Part shown: piece after piece, positions 9,122 to 16,999 of the stretch
Layout of the letters: every line of letters starts with the position of its first letter
How positions within the stretch are numbered: position 1 is the first letter of the stretch
Origin: Oceanicaulis sp.
GTDB lineage: Bacteria > Pseudomonadota > Alphaproteobacteria > Caulobacterales > Maricaulaceae
Reading direction: 5' to 3'
Length of the DNA: 64,000 nt
Assembly (NCBI GenBank): GCA_040112665.1
Contig: CP157796.1
Span: 1,862,813-1,926,812 of the forward strand
Made by a program: the position numbers and the translations under genes
The notes under the pieces: model-generated
The model's database searches: none
Seen by the model: the letters and a program-made list of their open reading frames with translations, nothing else
Told to the model about the DNA's origin: nothing

Positions 9122-10281
9122 GAGAACCCCATCAGGCGTTTCTTGGCCCCCTGGCTCAGAGGCTTGTCCAGGCGGACCCCGATGTTGTGCCCGATTCGGC
9201 CCATCCGGCCTTGCGTCAGCCGGATCTGTCCGCATCTGAGCTCGACCGCGCCGTCCGGCCCGGTGTCCAGCATCAGGGTGTCGCCGACCTTGAGGTTCAT
9301 CACCTCGCCCAGCGGCTTTCTCATCTCGTCGAGCACGGCGGCGACCTCCATCTTGGTCGACCACAGCTCGGTGGCGAGGTGGCTTTCCCAGATATTGTCC
9401 CGGCCGAACTTCTCGCCCATGAACTGCTGGAGCAGCATTTTCCGGATCGGTTCGAGCGTGGCGTAGGGCAGAAGAAGCTCGATACGCCCGCCCCGGTCTT
9501 CCATGTCGATCCTGAGCTTGACCAGGATCGCCGCGTTTGCGGGCCGGGCGATGGCGGCGAAGCGGGGGTTGGTCTCCACCCGGTCGAGGTCGAACTCGAC
9601 TTCGGTCAGCGGCGCGAAGGCGGCCTTGGCGTCGGCGAGCACGACCTCGATCATCCGCTGCACGAGCGTGCGCTCGATCGTGGTGTATGGCCGGCCCTCC
9701 ACCCGCATGGCCGAGGTGCCGCGGCGTCCGCCCAGCAGCACGTCGACGATCGAGTAGATCAGGTTGGAGTCGACCGTCAGCAGGCCGTAATTATCCAGCT
9801 GCCTGGCCCGGAACACCGCCAGGATCGCGGGCAGCGGGATCGAATTGAGATAGTCGCCGAACCGGATCGAGGAGATGTTGTCCAGGCTCACCTCGACGTT
9901 GTCGGAGGTGAAATTGCGCAAGGATGTCGTCATCAGCCGCACCAGGCGGTCGAAGACGATCTCCAGCATCGGCAGGCGTTCGTAGGAGACCAGCGCGGAG
10001 TTGATGATCGCGCGGATTCCCGACCGCTCGTTGGCGTCGTCGTCGGAGACCGAGAAGCCCAGAAGGGAGTCGATCTCTTCCTGATTGAGGATGCGTTCGG
10101 GCCCCGAGCCGCCCTGGCTGGGCAGGAAGGTCTCGGCCTCGTCGCCGACCATGGCCTCCCATTCGGAGGCCAGATCGTCGCCGTCCGCCCCGTCCCCGCC
10201 GATGGCGTCGAAGTCCGGCTGTTCGCCGGAGGCGGCCGCCTCCCACTCGGCGGCCAGGGCTTCCTGGTCGACTTCGCTCAC
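9118..10281 (-). CDS. fliM: flagellar motor switch protein FliM
   Basis: A 387-residue FliM, slightly long because of an acidic N-terminal extension. The family region starts at ILNQEEIDSLLGF and continues through LVSYERLPMLEIVFDRLVRL, which precedes the CheC-like middle domain. The C-terminal SpoA domain (GEVMNLKVGDTLML, CGQIRLTQGRMGRIGHNIGV) binds FliN/FliG. FliM forms the C-ring and binds CheY-P. It uses a GTG start at 10281, 16 bp downstream of fliL. The usual N-terminal CheY-binding DQDEID-like peptide is not obvious; instead the extension has MSEVDQEALAAEWEAAASGE. Confidence 0.95.
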   Translation of the reverse strand: MSEVDQEALAAEWEAAASGEQPDFDAIGGDGADGDDLASEWEAMVGDEAETFLPSQGGSGPERILNQEEIDSLLGFSVSDDDANERSGIRAIINSALVSYERLPMLEIVFDRLVRLMTTSLRNFTSDNVEVSLDNISSIRFGDYLNSIPLPAILAVFRARQLDNYGLLTVDSNLIYSIVDVLLGGRRGTSAMRVEGRPYTTIERTLVQRMIEVVLADAKAAFAPLTEVEFDLDRVETNPRFAAIARPANAAILVKLRIDMEDRGGRIELLLPYATLEPIRKMLLQQFMGEKFGRDNIWESHLATELWSTKMEVAAVLDEMRKPLGEVMNLKVGDTLMLDTGPDGAVELRCGQIRLTQGRMGRIGHNIGVRLDKPLSQGAKKRLMGFS

Positions 10282-10297
10282 GGCGATCCCCTCCTCG

Positions 10298-10861
10298 TCA
10301 GCCCATCACCAGGTCGACGATCAGCACGTCCTCGGCCTGCATCGGCGCGATCAGCAGATTCACGCGCCGCAACAGCTCGGCCTTGATGCGGTAATTGCCC
10401 ATCGATCCGTCGAGATCCTCCACCCGCAGCGTGCGGGCGAAATCGATCATCGTGTCGCGCAGGCGCGGCTCGAAATCGGGATGGGCGAGCACGGTGGAGA
10501 CGCTGTGATCGTCGTAGACGATCGCAAACTTCAGCTGCATCACCAGCGAGCCGCCGTTCTCGTCGGCGATGTTGGCGGTGACCGAATACTCACCGCTCTG
10601 TTCGAACCGGTCGAAATAGGCGGTCAGCTCGGCGGCCGGATCGATCTCTTCCTCGACCGCTTCTCCGCCCTCGGCGACAGCAGTCTCGTCCTCGCCGCCG
10701 CCGAACAGCAGCAGCGCGCCGGCCACCCCGGCCAGAATCAGGATCACGACAGGCAGGCCGATGAACAGGGCGAGCTTCTTGATCCCGCCCTTTTTCTTCT
10801 CGCCCTCGACGCCTTCGGCTTCGGCGCCGTCTTCGATGTCGTCTTCGGCTTCGTCCGCCAT
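10298..10861 (-). CDS. fliL: flagellar basal body-associated protein FliL
   Basis: A 187-residue FliL. It has an acidic cytoplasmic N-terminus (MADEAEDDIEDGAEAEG) and a KKKGGIKKL positive patch. One transmembrane helix (ALFIGLPVVILILAGVAGALLLF) leads to the periplasmic FliL domain, which contains LRDTMIDFARTLRVEDLDG. FliL surrounds the stator and modulates motor torque. The start at ATG 10861 is chosen because it follows GAGGGTGG and begins the cytoplasmic head; the longer frame would add 65 unrelated residues. First gene of the minus-strand flagellar block. Confidence 0.92.
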   Translation of the reverse strand: MADEAEDDIEDGAEAEGVEGEKKKGGIKKLALFIGLPVVILILAGVAGALLLFGGGEDETAVAEGGEAVEEEIDPAAELTAYFDRFEQSGEYSVTANIADENGGSLVMQLKFAIVYDDHSVSTVLAHPDFEPRLRDTMIDFARTLRVEDLDGSMGNYRIKAELLRRVNLLIAPMQAEDVLIVDLVMG

Positions 10862-10950
10862 GGCGAACCACCCTCGGCTTTGAAAACTAAGGTTTCTGAG
10901 GCCATTAACGATTGCTGCGGTTAACGATCCGTTCAGACAGAGGCGCGAGT

Positions 10951-11005
10951 GGGCAGAAATTGCCGCGCGCCCTGCAGATCGTCGCCGGCGGGGCAGAATT
11001 CGCCC
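10951..11005 (+). promoter_or_regulatory. pair of enhancer-like dyads (FlbD ftr-like)
   Basis: GGGCAGAAATTGCCG at 10951-10965 and GGGCAGAATTCGCCC at 10991-11005 share the same opening eight bases and are both imperfect dyads. They start exactly 40 bp apart, close to four helical turns. They lie 46-100 bp upstream of the sigma-54 -24 element, the usual position for an enhancer-binding protein. In Caulobacter the sigma-54 activator FlbD binds GC-rich dyads (ftr) of this general form. Assignment to FlbD is inference. Confidence 0.5.
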
Positions 11006-11049
11006 ATCCGCCTTCATCCGCAATCCATTGAAAAGAAACGGTATTAACC

Positions 11050-11065
11050 TTGGCACGGGGCTTGC
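11050..11065 (+). promoter_or_regulatory. sigma-54 promoter of the flgFGAH operon
   Basis: TTGGCACGGGGCTTGC contains the complete consensus TGGCAC-N5-TTGC, with the -24 element at 11051-11056 and the -12 element at 11062-11065. It is 62 bp upstream of the flgF start codon. RpoN-dependent transcription of rod and hook genes is the known class III pattern in Caulobacter. Confidence 0.88.
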
Positions 11066-11127
11066 GCCGGAGAGCCGCGCATCCGCGCAGAAAGACTGCG
11101 GACCGCGCCGAGAAGGAGGCGATCGAC

Positions 11128-11862
11128 ATGGATAACGCGATGCTCGTGGGGCTCTCCCGTCAGCTGACCCTGCGCCGCGCCATGGATGTTGCGGCCAACA
11201 ACATCGCCAACAGCCAGACCGCCGGCTTCAAGGCCGAATCCCTGATGCTCGAAAGCCAGACCGCCAGCCGGGCCCGTCACGCCGACGGGCCGGACCGGGT
11301 GGCCTTCGTGGACGAGTGGTCGATGGGCCGTGATTTCCGCCAGGGCGTGCTGCAGCAGACCGGTCGTCCGCTCGATCTCGCGCTTCAGGGCGAAGGCTTC
11401 TTCACGCTGCAGACCGAGGCCGGCGAGCGCTTCACCCGCGACGGCCGGTTCACCCTGAACGACCAGAACGAGATCGTCGCCTCGGACGGCGCGCGCGTGC
11501 TCGACGATCTGGGCCAGCCGGTGCGGGTCGATCCCGCCGCCGGCCCGGTGACGATCGGCGCGGACGGCACGGTCAGCCAGAACGGGATCCCGGGCCAGCG
11601 GATCGGCGTGGCCCGTTTCGCCGAGCTCGGCGTGCTGGAGAAGACCGGAGACAACCGTTTCCGCGCGCCCGAGGACGCCGAGCGCCTGATGGAGGACCTG
11701 CCGGTCGTCCATCAGGGCCATAGCGAAGGCTCCAACGTCCGGCCGATCGCGGAAATCACCTCGATGATGGAGGTGAGCCGCGCCTACGCGTCCGTGACGA
11801 AGATGATCCGCGACGCCGACGAACTCAGCCGCAAGGCCATCGAACGGCTCGGCCGTCCGTAA
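11128..11862 (+). CDS. flgF: flagellar proximal rod protein FlgF
   Basis: A 244-residue rod protein. The N-terminal rod motif MDVAANNIANSQTAGFKAES and the C-terminal coiled-coil region IAEITSMMEVSRAYASVTKM are typical of the FlgF/FlgG/FlgE axial family. The length of about 244 residues and the order before flgG assign it to FlgF. It is exported by the flagellar type III apparatus, so there is no signal peptide. ATG 11128 is preceded by AAGGAGG. First gene after the sigma-54 promoter. Confidence 0.93.
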   Translation: MDNAMLVGLSRQLTLRRAMDVAANNIANSQTAGFKAESLMLESQTASRARHADGPDRVAFVDEWSMGRDFRQGVLQQTGRPLDLALQGEGFFTLQTEAGERFTRDGRFTLNDQNEIVASDGARVLDDLGQPVRVDPAAGPVTIGADGTVSQNGIPGQRIGVARFAELGVLEKTGDNRFRAPEDAERLMEDLPVVHQGHSEGSNVRPIAEITSMMEVSRAYASVTKMIRDADELSRKAIERLGRP

Positions 11863-11883
11863 GCGATTTAGAAGGACACGCCC

Positions 11884-12669
11884 ATGCGCGCTCTCTCCAC
11901 CGCCGCCACCGGGATGGAAGCCCAGCAGATGGCCGTCGAGGTCATCTCCCACAATCTGGCGAACATGAACACGACCGCGTTCAAGCGTCAGCGGGCCGAG
12001 TTCCAGGATCTGCTCTACCAGACCATCACCTCGCCGGGCGCGAACTCCTCCGACGCCGGCACGATCCAGCCCACCGGCGTTCAGGTCGGCCTGGGCGTGA
12101 ACGCCGGATCGGTATACCGCATCACCGAACAGGGCAGCCTGACCCAGACCGGCAACACGTTCGACATCGCCATCGCGGGCCGGGGCTATCTCCGGGTCAA
12201 CCTGCCCAATGGCGGGGACGCCTTCACCCGCGCCGGCAATCTGTCGCTCTCGCCCGAGGGCGAGCTCGTCACCTCGGACGGCTACACCGTCGCGCCGGGC
12301 ATCGTCATCCCGCAGGACGCGCGCGAAGTGTCGATCAACCAGGAAGGCGTCGTGCAGGTGATCCGCCCCGGCCAGGCCGAACCCTCCACCCAGGGCCGGC
12401 TGGAACTGGTCACCTTCCCCAACGAGGCCGGGCTCGAGCAGATCGGCGACAATCTGCTGCTGGAAAGCGCCGCCTCCGGCGCGCCGCAGGCCGGCCTGCC
12501 CGGCGATCAGGGCTTCGGCATCATCCGGCAGGGCTTCGTCGAGGCCTCGAACGTCGACGCGGTGACCGAGATCACGGCGCTCATCCAGGCCCAGCGGGCC
12601 TATGAGATGAACGCCCGCGTGATCACGGCCGCCGATGAAATGCTCGCCGCCAGCTCGAACCTGCGCTGA
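11884..12669 (+). CDS. flgG: flagellar distal rod protein FlgG
   Basis: A 261-residue protein, the standard FlgG length. It starts MRALSTAATGMEAQQ, followed by VEVISHNLANMNTTAFKRQR, the FlgG-type N-terminal rod domain. It has the internal FlgG stretch QTGNTFDIAIAGRGYLRVNL and ends with ALIQAQRAYEMNARVITAAD. It forms the distal rod of the basal body. It lies 21 bp downstream of flgF with an AGGA site and is transcribed from the same sigma-54 promoter. Confidence 0.96.
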   Translation: MRALSTAATGMEAQQMAVEVISHNLANMNTTAFKRQRAEFQDLLYQTITSPGANSSDAGTIQPTGVQVGLGVNAGSVYRITEQGSLTQTGNTFDIAIAGRGYLRVNLPNGGDAFTRAGNLSLSPEGELVTSDGYTVAPGIVIPQDAREVSINQEGVVQVIRPGQAEPSTQGRLELVTFPNEAGLEQIGDNLLLESAASGAPQAGLPGDQGFGIIRQGFVEASNVDAVTEITALIQAQRAYEMNARVITAADEMLAASSNLR

Positions 12670-12679
12670 GGTCCTCGCC

Positions 12680-13621
12680 ATGATCCGCACGCTCCTCGCC
12701 GTCTCCGCCGCGCTGGCCGCCAGCCTCTTCGCAGAGGCCGCCGCGCAGGACTCCCTCCGTGTGGTCCTGAAGGAGCGCCCGGTCACCGACGACGCGGTGG
12801 TCACCCTGTCCGACCTGTTCGACGGGGCTGGCGAGGCGGGAGGTGTTCAGCTCGCCCGCGCGCCCGAGCCCGGCGCTGCGGTCAGCCTCGATCCGGAATT
12901 CGTGCGCCGCACCGCCGCCCAGGCCGGGCTCGACTGGCCGAATGCGGCCGGCCTGCCGCGGGTCACCGTCGAGCGCGCCGCGCGTCTGGTCGAGCCGGCC
13001 GCGCTGACCGCGCTGATCGAGGAGATGCTGTTCGTCGAGCACGGCCAGGCCCATGCGGTGGAGCTGTCCGGCGCGCAGCGCGCGCTCGCCGCCCCGCTGG
13101 ACGCAGCCGGCGGGCCTGAAGTGCTGAGCTTCGATCATGATCCGCGCTCGGGCCTGTTCAGGGCCGAGATCGCCGCCTGGCCGGGCGGACCGGCCCAGAC
13201 CGTGGGCGGCCGCGCCCAGCCGGTCGCCGACGTGCCGGTGCTGGCGCGCGCGATCGAGCGCGGCGAGGTCATCGAGGCGGGCGATATCGACTGGGTGCGC
13301 CTGCCCGCGAACCGTGTGCGGCCCGAAACCGTCCTCAGCGCCGACGCGCTGATCGGCCAGTCCGCGCGCCGTGCGCTGCGGCCCGACACGCCGGTGCGCA
13401 CGCTCGACATCGAAGCGCCGGTGATGATCGCCCGCGGCGAGGTCGTCTCGCTGGTCTACCGCTCCGGCGCGCTGGTGCTGACCGCGCGGGCGCGTGCGCT
13501 TCAGGACGCCGCCGAGGGCGAGACCGCCCGCTTCGTCAATCTCGCTTCGAACCGCACGATCGAGGCGGTCGCCGACGCGCCGGGCCGGGCCCGCGTGCAC
13601 GGCGCGGCCTACACCCATTAG
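12680..13621 (+). CDS. flgA: flagellar P-ring assembly chaperone FlgA
   Basis: A 313-residue periplasmic chaperone with a cleavable signal peptide (MIRTLLAVSAALAASLFAEA). The C-terminal SAF domain is clear: VLARAIERGEVIEAGDIDWV followed by RVRPETVLSADALIGQSAR. FlgA assists polymerisation of FlgI into the P ring. It is longer than the E. coli protein (about 219 residues), as is usual in alphaproteobacteria, where an extra N-terminal domain is present. ATG 12680 is chosen over an upstream frame that overlaps flgG. Confidence 0.92.
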   Translation: MIRTLLAVSAALAASLFAEAAAQDSLRVVLKERPVTDDAVVTLSDLFDGAGEAGGVQLARAPEPGAAVSLDPEFVRRTAAQAGLDWPNAAGLPRVTVERAARLVEPAALTALIEEMLFVEHGQAHAVELSGAQRALAAPLDAAGGPEVLSFDHDPRSGLFRAEIAAWPGGPAQTVGGRAQPVADVPVLARAIERGEVIEAGDIDWVRLPANRVRPETVLSADALIGQSARRALRPDTPVRTLDIEAPVMIARGEVVSLVYRSGALVLTARARALQDAAEGETARFVNLASNRTIEAVADAPGRARVHGAAYTH

Positions 13622-13631
13622 GAGAGACCCC

Positions 13632-14423
13632 ATGCGCCAGACCCTTCTTCGCACCGCGCTTCTGGCCGCCTTCGCGGCAGGGCTCGCAGGCTGCGCGGCG
13701 AAAGACCGGCTCTCCTATGTGGGCCAGACCCCGCCGATGAGCCCGATCGAAAGCCAGGCGGCGATCCGCGGCATGAGCGGGGAGGTGATGAGCCCGGCTC
13801 AGGCCGAGGCCGCCCGTCTCGCCCGCGCCCAGGCCATCGCTGCGGCCAGTCAGCGGCCGGCCAATCCCAACTCGCTGTGGCGGTCGAACTCGACGACCTT
13901 CTTCGGCGATCCGCGCGCGGCCGATATCGGCGACATCCTGACGGTGAAGATCGACATTTCCGACCGCGCCCAGGTCTCCAACCAGACCGCGCGCTCTCGG
14001 GCGACTTCCGAAGATACGTCGCTGACCAACTTCTTCGGCGGCGAGGCGGCGCTGAACCGGTTCTTCAACGACATCTACGATCCGGCGAACAGCTCGGGCT
14101 TCGGCTCGAACTCGTCCACGCAAGGGGCAGGCAGCGTGAACCGGTCGGAAACGATCGAGATGACGGCCGCAGCCATCGTCACCGAGGTGATGTGGAACGG
14201 AAACCTCGTCATTCACGGCCGGCAGGAAGTGCGCATCAACAACGAGGTGCGCGAGCTTCTGATCGCCGGGATCGTGCGGCCCGAGGACATCGCCGCGGAC
14301 AACACGATCGACCATCAGAAGATCGCAGAGGCGCGAATCTCCTATGGCGGCCGGGGTCATATCTCCGACATGCAGCGCCCGCCGATCGGTCAGGAACTCT
14401 ATAACCTGCTCTGGCCGTTCTGA
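13632..14423 (+). CDS. flgH: flagellar L-ring protein FlgH
   Basis: A 263-residue outer-membrane lipoprotein with signal peptide and lipobox LAGC (Cys near residue 21). The family region includes NPNSLWRSNSTTFFGDPRAA, DIGDILTVKIDISDRAQ, the Ser/Asn-rich middle, and the C-terminal VIHGRQEVRINNEVRELLIA with GIVRPEDIAADNTI. It forms the L ring around the rod. Its TGA stop overlaps the ATG of the next gene by one base, giving translational coupling. Confidence 0.95.
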   Translation: MRQTLLRTALLAAFAAGLAGCAAKDRLSYVGQTPPMSPIESQAAIRGMSGEVMSPAQAEAARLARAQAIAAASQRPANPNSLWRSNSTTFFGDPRAADIGDILTVKIDISDRAQVSNQTARSRATSEDTSLTNFFGGEAALNRFFNDIYDPANSSGFGSNSSTQGAGSVNRSETIEMTAAAIVTEVMWNGNLVIHGRQEVRINNEVRELLIAGIVRPEDIAADNTIDHQKIAEARISYGGRGHISDMQRPPIGQELYNLLWPF

Positions 14424-14854
14424 TGAGCGCGCCCCTCGACACGGGCGGCGAAGCGTCTACCTCTTCGCCGGCCATGACCTCAGACCTCCAGATCATCCGT
14501 TCCGAACTCGACGGCGCGAACGTGTTCGTCGTGCGCCTGATCGGCCGAAATCGTGTGCAGGACAGCCGCGAAAATGCGCTGAAGCTCTGCGAGCGTATGG
14601 TGCGCGAGGGCCGGGACGGGCTGATCATGGATTACCGGCAGTGCCGGCTCGACCACACGCTCGCCCAGTTCGAAGAGGTCGCCGCCATCTTCGCGCACAA
14701 CCTGCCAGAAGGGCTGCGGGTTGCGTACGTGCACGCGCCGGAGAACTTCATGCACGCCGCGCGCATGACCAAGGTGCTGCACAAGGCGGGCTTTCCCGCG
14801 CGCTGCACGCCCGATTTCGACGCCGCGGCCGCGTTCGCTTCGGGCGAAGACTAG
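14423..14854 (+). CDS. STAS/SpoIIAA-like protein at the end of the flagellar operon
   Basis: A 143-residue cytoplasmic protein. It resembles STAS-like proteins: a beta strand (NVFVVRLIGRN), a helix with RENALKLCERMVREGRDGLI, then MDYRQCRLDHTLAQ and VAYVHAPENFMHAARMTKVL. It is coupled to flgH by a one-base overlap, though ATG 14474 (MTSDLQII) is a possible alternative start. It might be a regulator co-expressed with rod and ring genes, but the STAS label is by eye and no partner kinase is seen nearby. Its end overlaps the convergent sufE stop. Confidence 0.65.
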   Translation: MSAPLDTGGEASTSSPAMTSDLQIIRSELDGANVFVVRLIGRNRVQDSRENALKLCERMVREGRDGLIMDYRQCRLDHTLAQFEEVAAIFAHNLPEGLRVAYVHAPENFMHAARMTKVLHKAGFPARCTPDFDAAAAFASGED

Positions 14855-15267
14855 GCGGCCCGGGCTTCGGCCTCGGCGCGGATGCGCGCGATCATCGAGG
14901 ACAATCCGTTCGAGCGCTGCGGCGAAAGGTGCTCTGCGAGCCCGATCCGGCCCAGAACTTCCTTGGGGTCGATGGCGAGCGCGTCGGACGGCGTGCGGCC
15001 GTCATAGAGCCGCTTCATCAGCGCCACGAGGCCCTTGACGATGTGCGCGTCGCTGTCGCCGCGCAAAGCGAGCCGCTCGCCGTCCTGGTCGATCACGACC
15101 CAGACCTGGCTGACGCAGCCTTTGACTTTGGTGAGGTCGGTCTTCTCGGCCTCGGGCAGGGGATCCATCGCCTGCCCCAGCTCGATGAGATAGCGATAGC
15201 GCTCCTCCCAGTCGCCGAGAAACTCGAACTCGTCGACCAGGGCGTCGATGTCGTGGCTGGTGCTCAT
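14851..15267 (-). CDS. sufE: cysteine desulfurase sulfur acceptor SufE
   Basis: A 138-residue SufE. Family signatures are EFEFLGDWEERYRYLIELGQ and VKGCVSQVWVV, where the Cys is the sulfur-accepting residue (near residue 51). SufE takes sulfane sulfur from SufS for Fe-S cluster assembly. The ATG at 15267 gives the canonical MSTSHDIDALVDEFEFLG start, and the longer upstream frame is rejected. It is not next to a suf operon here, which is common in alphaproteobacteria. Confidence 0.94.
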   Translation of the reverse strand: MSTSHDIDALVDEFEFLGDWEERYRYLIELGQAMDPLPEAEKTDLTKVKGCVSQVWVVIDQDGERLALRGDSDAHIVKGLVALMKRLYDGRTPSDALAIDPKEVLGRIGLAEHLSPQRSNGLSSMIARIRAEAEARAA

Positions 15268-15308
15268 GGCCCGGCAGATAGAGCCCGCGGCGCGCGGCCG
15301 CAAGCCCG

Positions 15309-15668
15309 CTAGCGGGCGTGGCGCTCGCGGGCGACCTCTTCGAGCACGGAATCGAGGCTGCGGGCGCTCGCCTGCTCGGACGGCGCGAGACGCTCTTCCA
15401 GCGCCTGCTCGGCGCGGTTCGCAGCGACACCGCCGACAAGGCCGGCGAAGGCGCCGAGCTCGCGGGCGACGGTGCAGAAGGCGGTCTCGGCCTCGCAGAA
15501 GCGGGCGGTTTCGGCCTGCGCGACGTAGACGCCCTCGCGGGCGGGCCGGTCCAGGACCGCGCGGGCTTCGCGGGCGAAGGCGCCCTCCTCGGGCGCGCTG
15601 AAGCCGGCGGGCACGAAGGCGGCCACGACCGCGGTCCAGAAAATCGCTCGGGCTGTGAAGGTCAGCAT
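15309..15668 (-). CDS. DUF5330-family exported protein
   Basis: A 119-residue protein with an N-terminal hydrophobic signal or anchor (ARAIFWTAVVAAFVPAGFSA). A short conserved region, ARFCEAETAFCTVARELGAF, contains a Cys pair, as in alphaproteobacterial DUF5330 proteins. It is probably periplasmic or inner-membrane anchored, with unknown function. It sits 41 bp upstream of sufE on the same strand and may share its transcript. Confidence 0.7.
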   Translation of the reverse strand: MLTFTARAIFWTAVVAAFVPAGFSAPEEGAFAREARAVLDRPAREGVYVAQAETARFCEAETAFCTVARELGAFAGLVGGVAANRAEQALEERLAPSEQASARSLDSVLEEVARERHAR

Positions 15669-15718
15669 TCGGCCTCTCTCCCATCTTCCCTTCTGGAAGC
15701 AAGAACGAGGCTAACGCA

Positions 15719-15754
15719 AACGGCCGGAGTTTCGCCATCGAAACCCCGGCCGTT
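15719..15754 (-). terminator. strong stem-loop, probable terminator
   Basis: AACGGCCGGAGTTTCG (15719-15734) pairs with CGAAACCCCGGCCGTT (15739-15754): a 16-bp stem with one G-T pair and a 4-base loop. Read on the minus strand it follows the gene ending at 15822 and is followed by TGCGTTAG, with two Ts contributed by the stem, so the U-tract is weak. A second inverted repeat, GTTAAGCC (15767-15774) with GGCTTAAC (15796-15803), precedes it. Confidence 0.6.
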
Positions 15755-15821
15755 GGTAAAAGGCGTGTTAAGCCAGAACGCTTTACGTGAATCCCGGCTT
15801 AACCGATCGGTCAGGCCTGTC

Positions 15822-16838
15822 TCAGTTCGACACAGGACGGGTCGCGGTCAGGCATTCGGCGACGTCGAGCAGGGCGTGCTCGGCGATGCAGAAGCTGTCT
15901 TCGTACTTGAAGTGACCGGCGGCCACGCACTGGGCCATGGTCAGCCGCGCCCAGGTGATGCAGCGCTCCACGCTGGGATCGTCGAGCATGTAGTCGAGCG
16001 CGGTCATGTCGCCGGATTCGATCGAGGCCAGGGCGGCGACCGCCAGCATGCGGCCCACGCGGCGCTCGTCGGGTTCGAGCTGGGCTTCGCCGACATTAAG
16101 CTCGAGCGCGGGCAGGGTGGGCCCGGTGGCCGGGGCGCGCGCCTCGAACAGCGAAGACGCCGAACCCAGCCGGCCCGTGCCGTTCACCGAGCCTTCCGCG
16201 CCGTCTGCGAGGCGGAAATTGGTCTCCAGCCGCTGCGAGGCGGTTTCCAGCGACGCCAGGCGCTCCTGCCGGTCGCGGGCGCGGCGGGCGGCCCAGGTCT
16301 CGTTCTGAAGATCGTAGGCGGCCTGCTTGTAGCGGTCGCCGACCGCTTCCATCGCCGCGACATCCTCGCCGATCGCGCCGACCACGGAGTCCGACGCGAC
16401 GTCCGCGCCCATGAAGCCGGTGACGTAGACCGGATCGCCCATCAGGGCCGAGCGGGCGACGTCAGTTCCGTAATAGTCCGCGACCGCGCGCACCGAGTCG
16501 ATGAATTCGGGGTTCTGCGCGGCGATGAGCGCGGCGTAGGCGATCTGCGCGTCGACCAGCCGGTCGCCGTCGTAATACTGCGTCAGCGCGTCCATCGTGG
16601 CGTCGAGATCGGCGCCGGAGCGGATCTCGCGGCGGCCGGCCTCGCCGACATCGGCGTGATAGGCGGCGTAGGTCTCCGCATTGCGCAGCACCGGATCGTC
16701 TGCGGCGGGCGCTTCGAGCGCCAGCACAGGGCCGGATTGAGGCGTGGCGTCTGCAGGCTGCGGCTCGGACGGCTGTGCGTCCTGGCCGGCGTTGAGCGCG
16801 GCCGCGAGGGCGGCGGCGGCGAACCATGCGTGGGTCAT
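15822..16838 (-). CDS. exported hypothetical protein, helical
   Basis: A 338-residue protein with a signal peptide (MTHAWFAAAALAAALNAGQD). Pro/Gln/Ala-rich spacer residues follow, then a mainly helical body. The C-terminal 60 residues hold three Cys (ERCITWARLTMAQCVAAGHF and EDSFCIAEH) and end DVAECLTATRPVSN, suggesting disulfides. ATG 16838 is preferred because GAAGGAAAAGG lies just upstream and it starts the signal peptide. Divergent from divJ. The function is not recognised. Confidence 0.72.
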   Translation of the reverse strand: MTHAWFAAAALAAALNAGQDAQPSEPQPADATPQSGPVLALEAPAADDPVLRNAETYAAYHADVGEAGRREIRSGADLDATMDALTQYYDGDRLVDAQIAYAALIAAQNPEFIDSVRAVADYYGTDVARSALMGDPVYVTGFMGADVASDSVVGAIGEDVAAMEAVGDRYKQAAYDLQNETWAARRARDRQERLASLETASQRLETNFRLADGAEGSVNGTGRLGSASSLFEARAPATGPTLPALELNVGEAQLEPDERRVGRMLAVAALASIESGDMTALDYMLDDPSVERCITWARLTMAQCVAAGHFKYEDSFCIAEHALLDVAECLTATRPVSN

Positions 16839-16999
16839 GGCGTGCCTTTTCCTTCTGGAAGCTGGGGGTCGTGGGCCTTTCGACCCGCTCTCAGTCTGCC
16901 CGTCATTCGTGACCTGATCGTTTAACACAGATTCAATAATTGTTAACGCAGACGGCGCAGCGTGCGCTCGTCAAAAAAACCGCTCGAATCGGTAACCCC

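Noticed and set aside
10862..10930. Full CtrA box before fliL
   Set aside because: TTAA motifs are present but 12 bases apart, not 7, so only half-sites can be claimed.
16921..16950. CtrA box before divJ
   Set aside because: The two TTAA motifs are 17 bases apart, which does not fit the N7 spacing.
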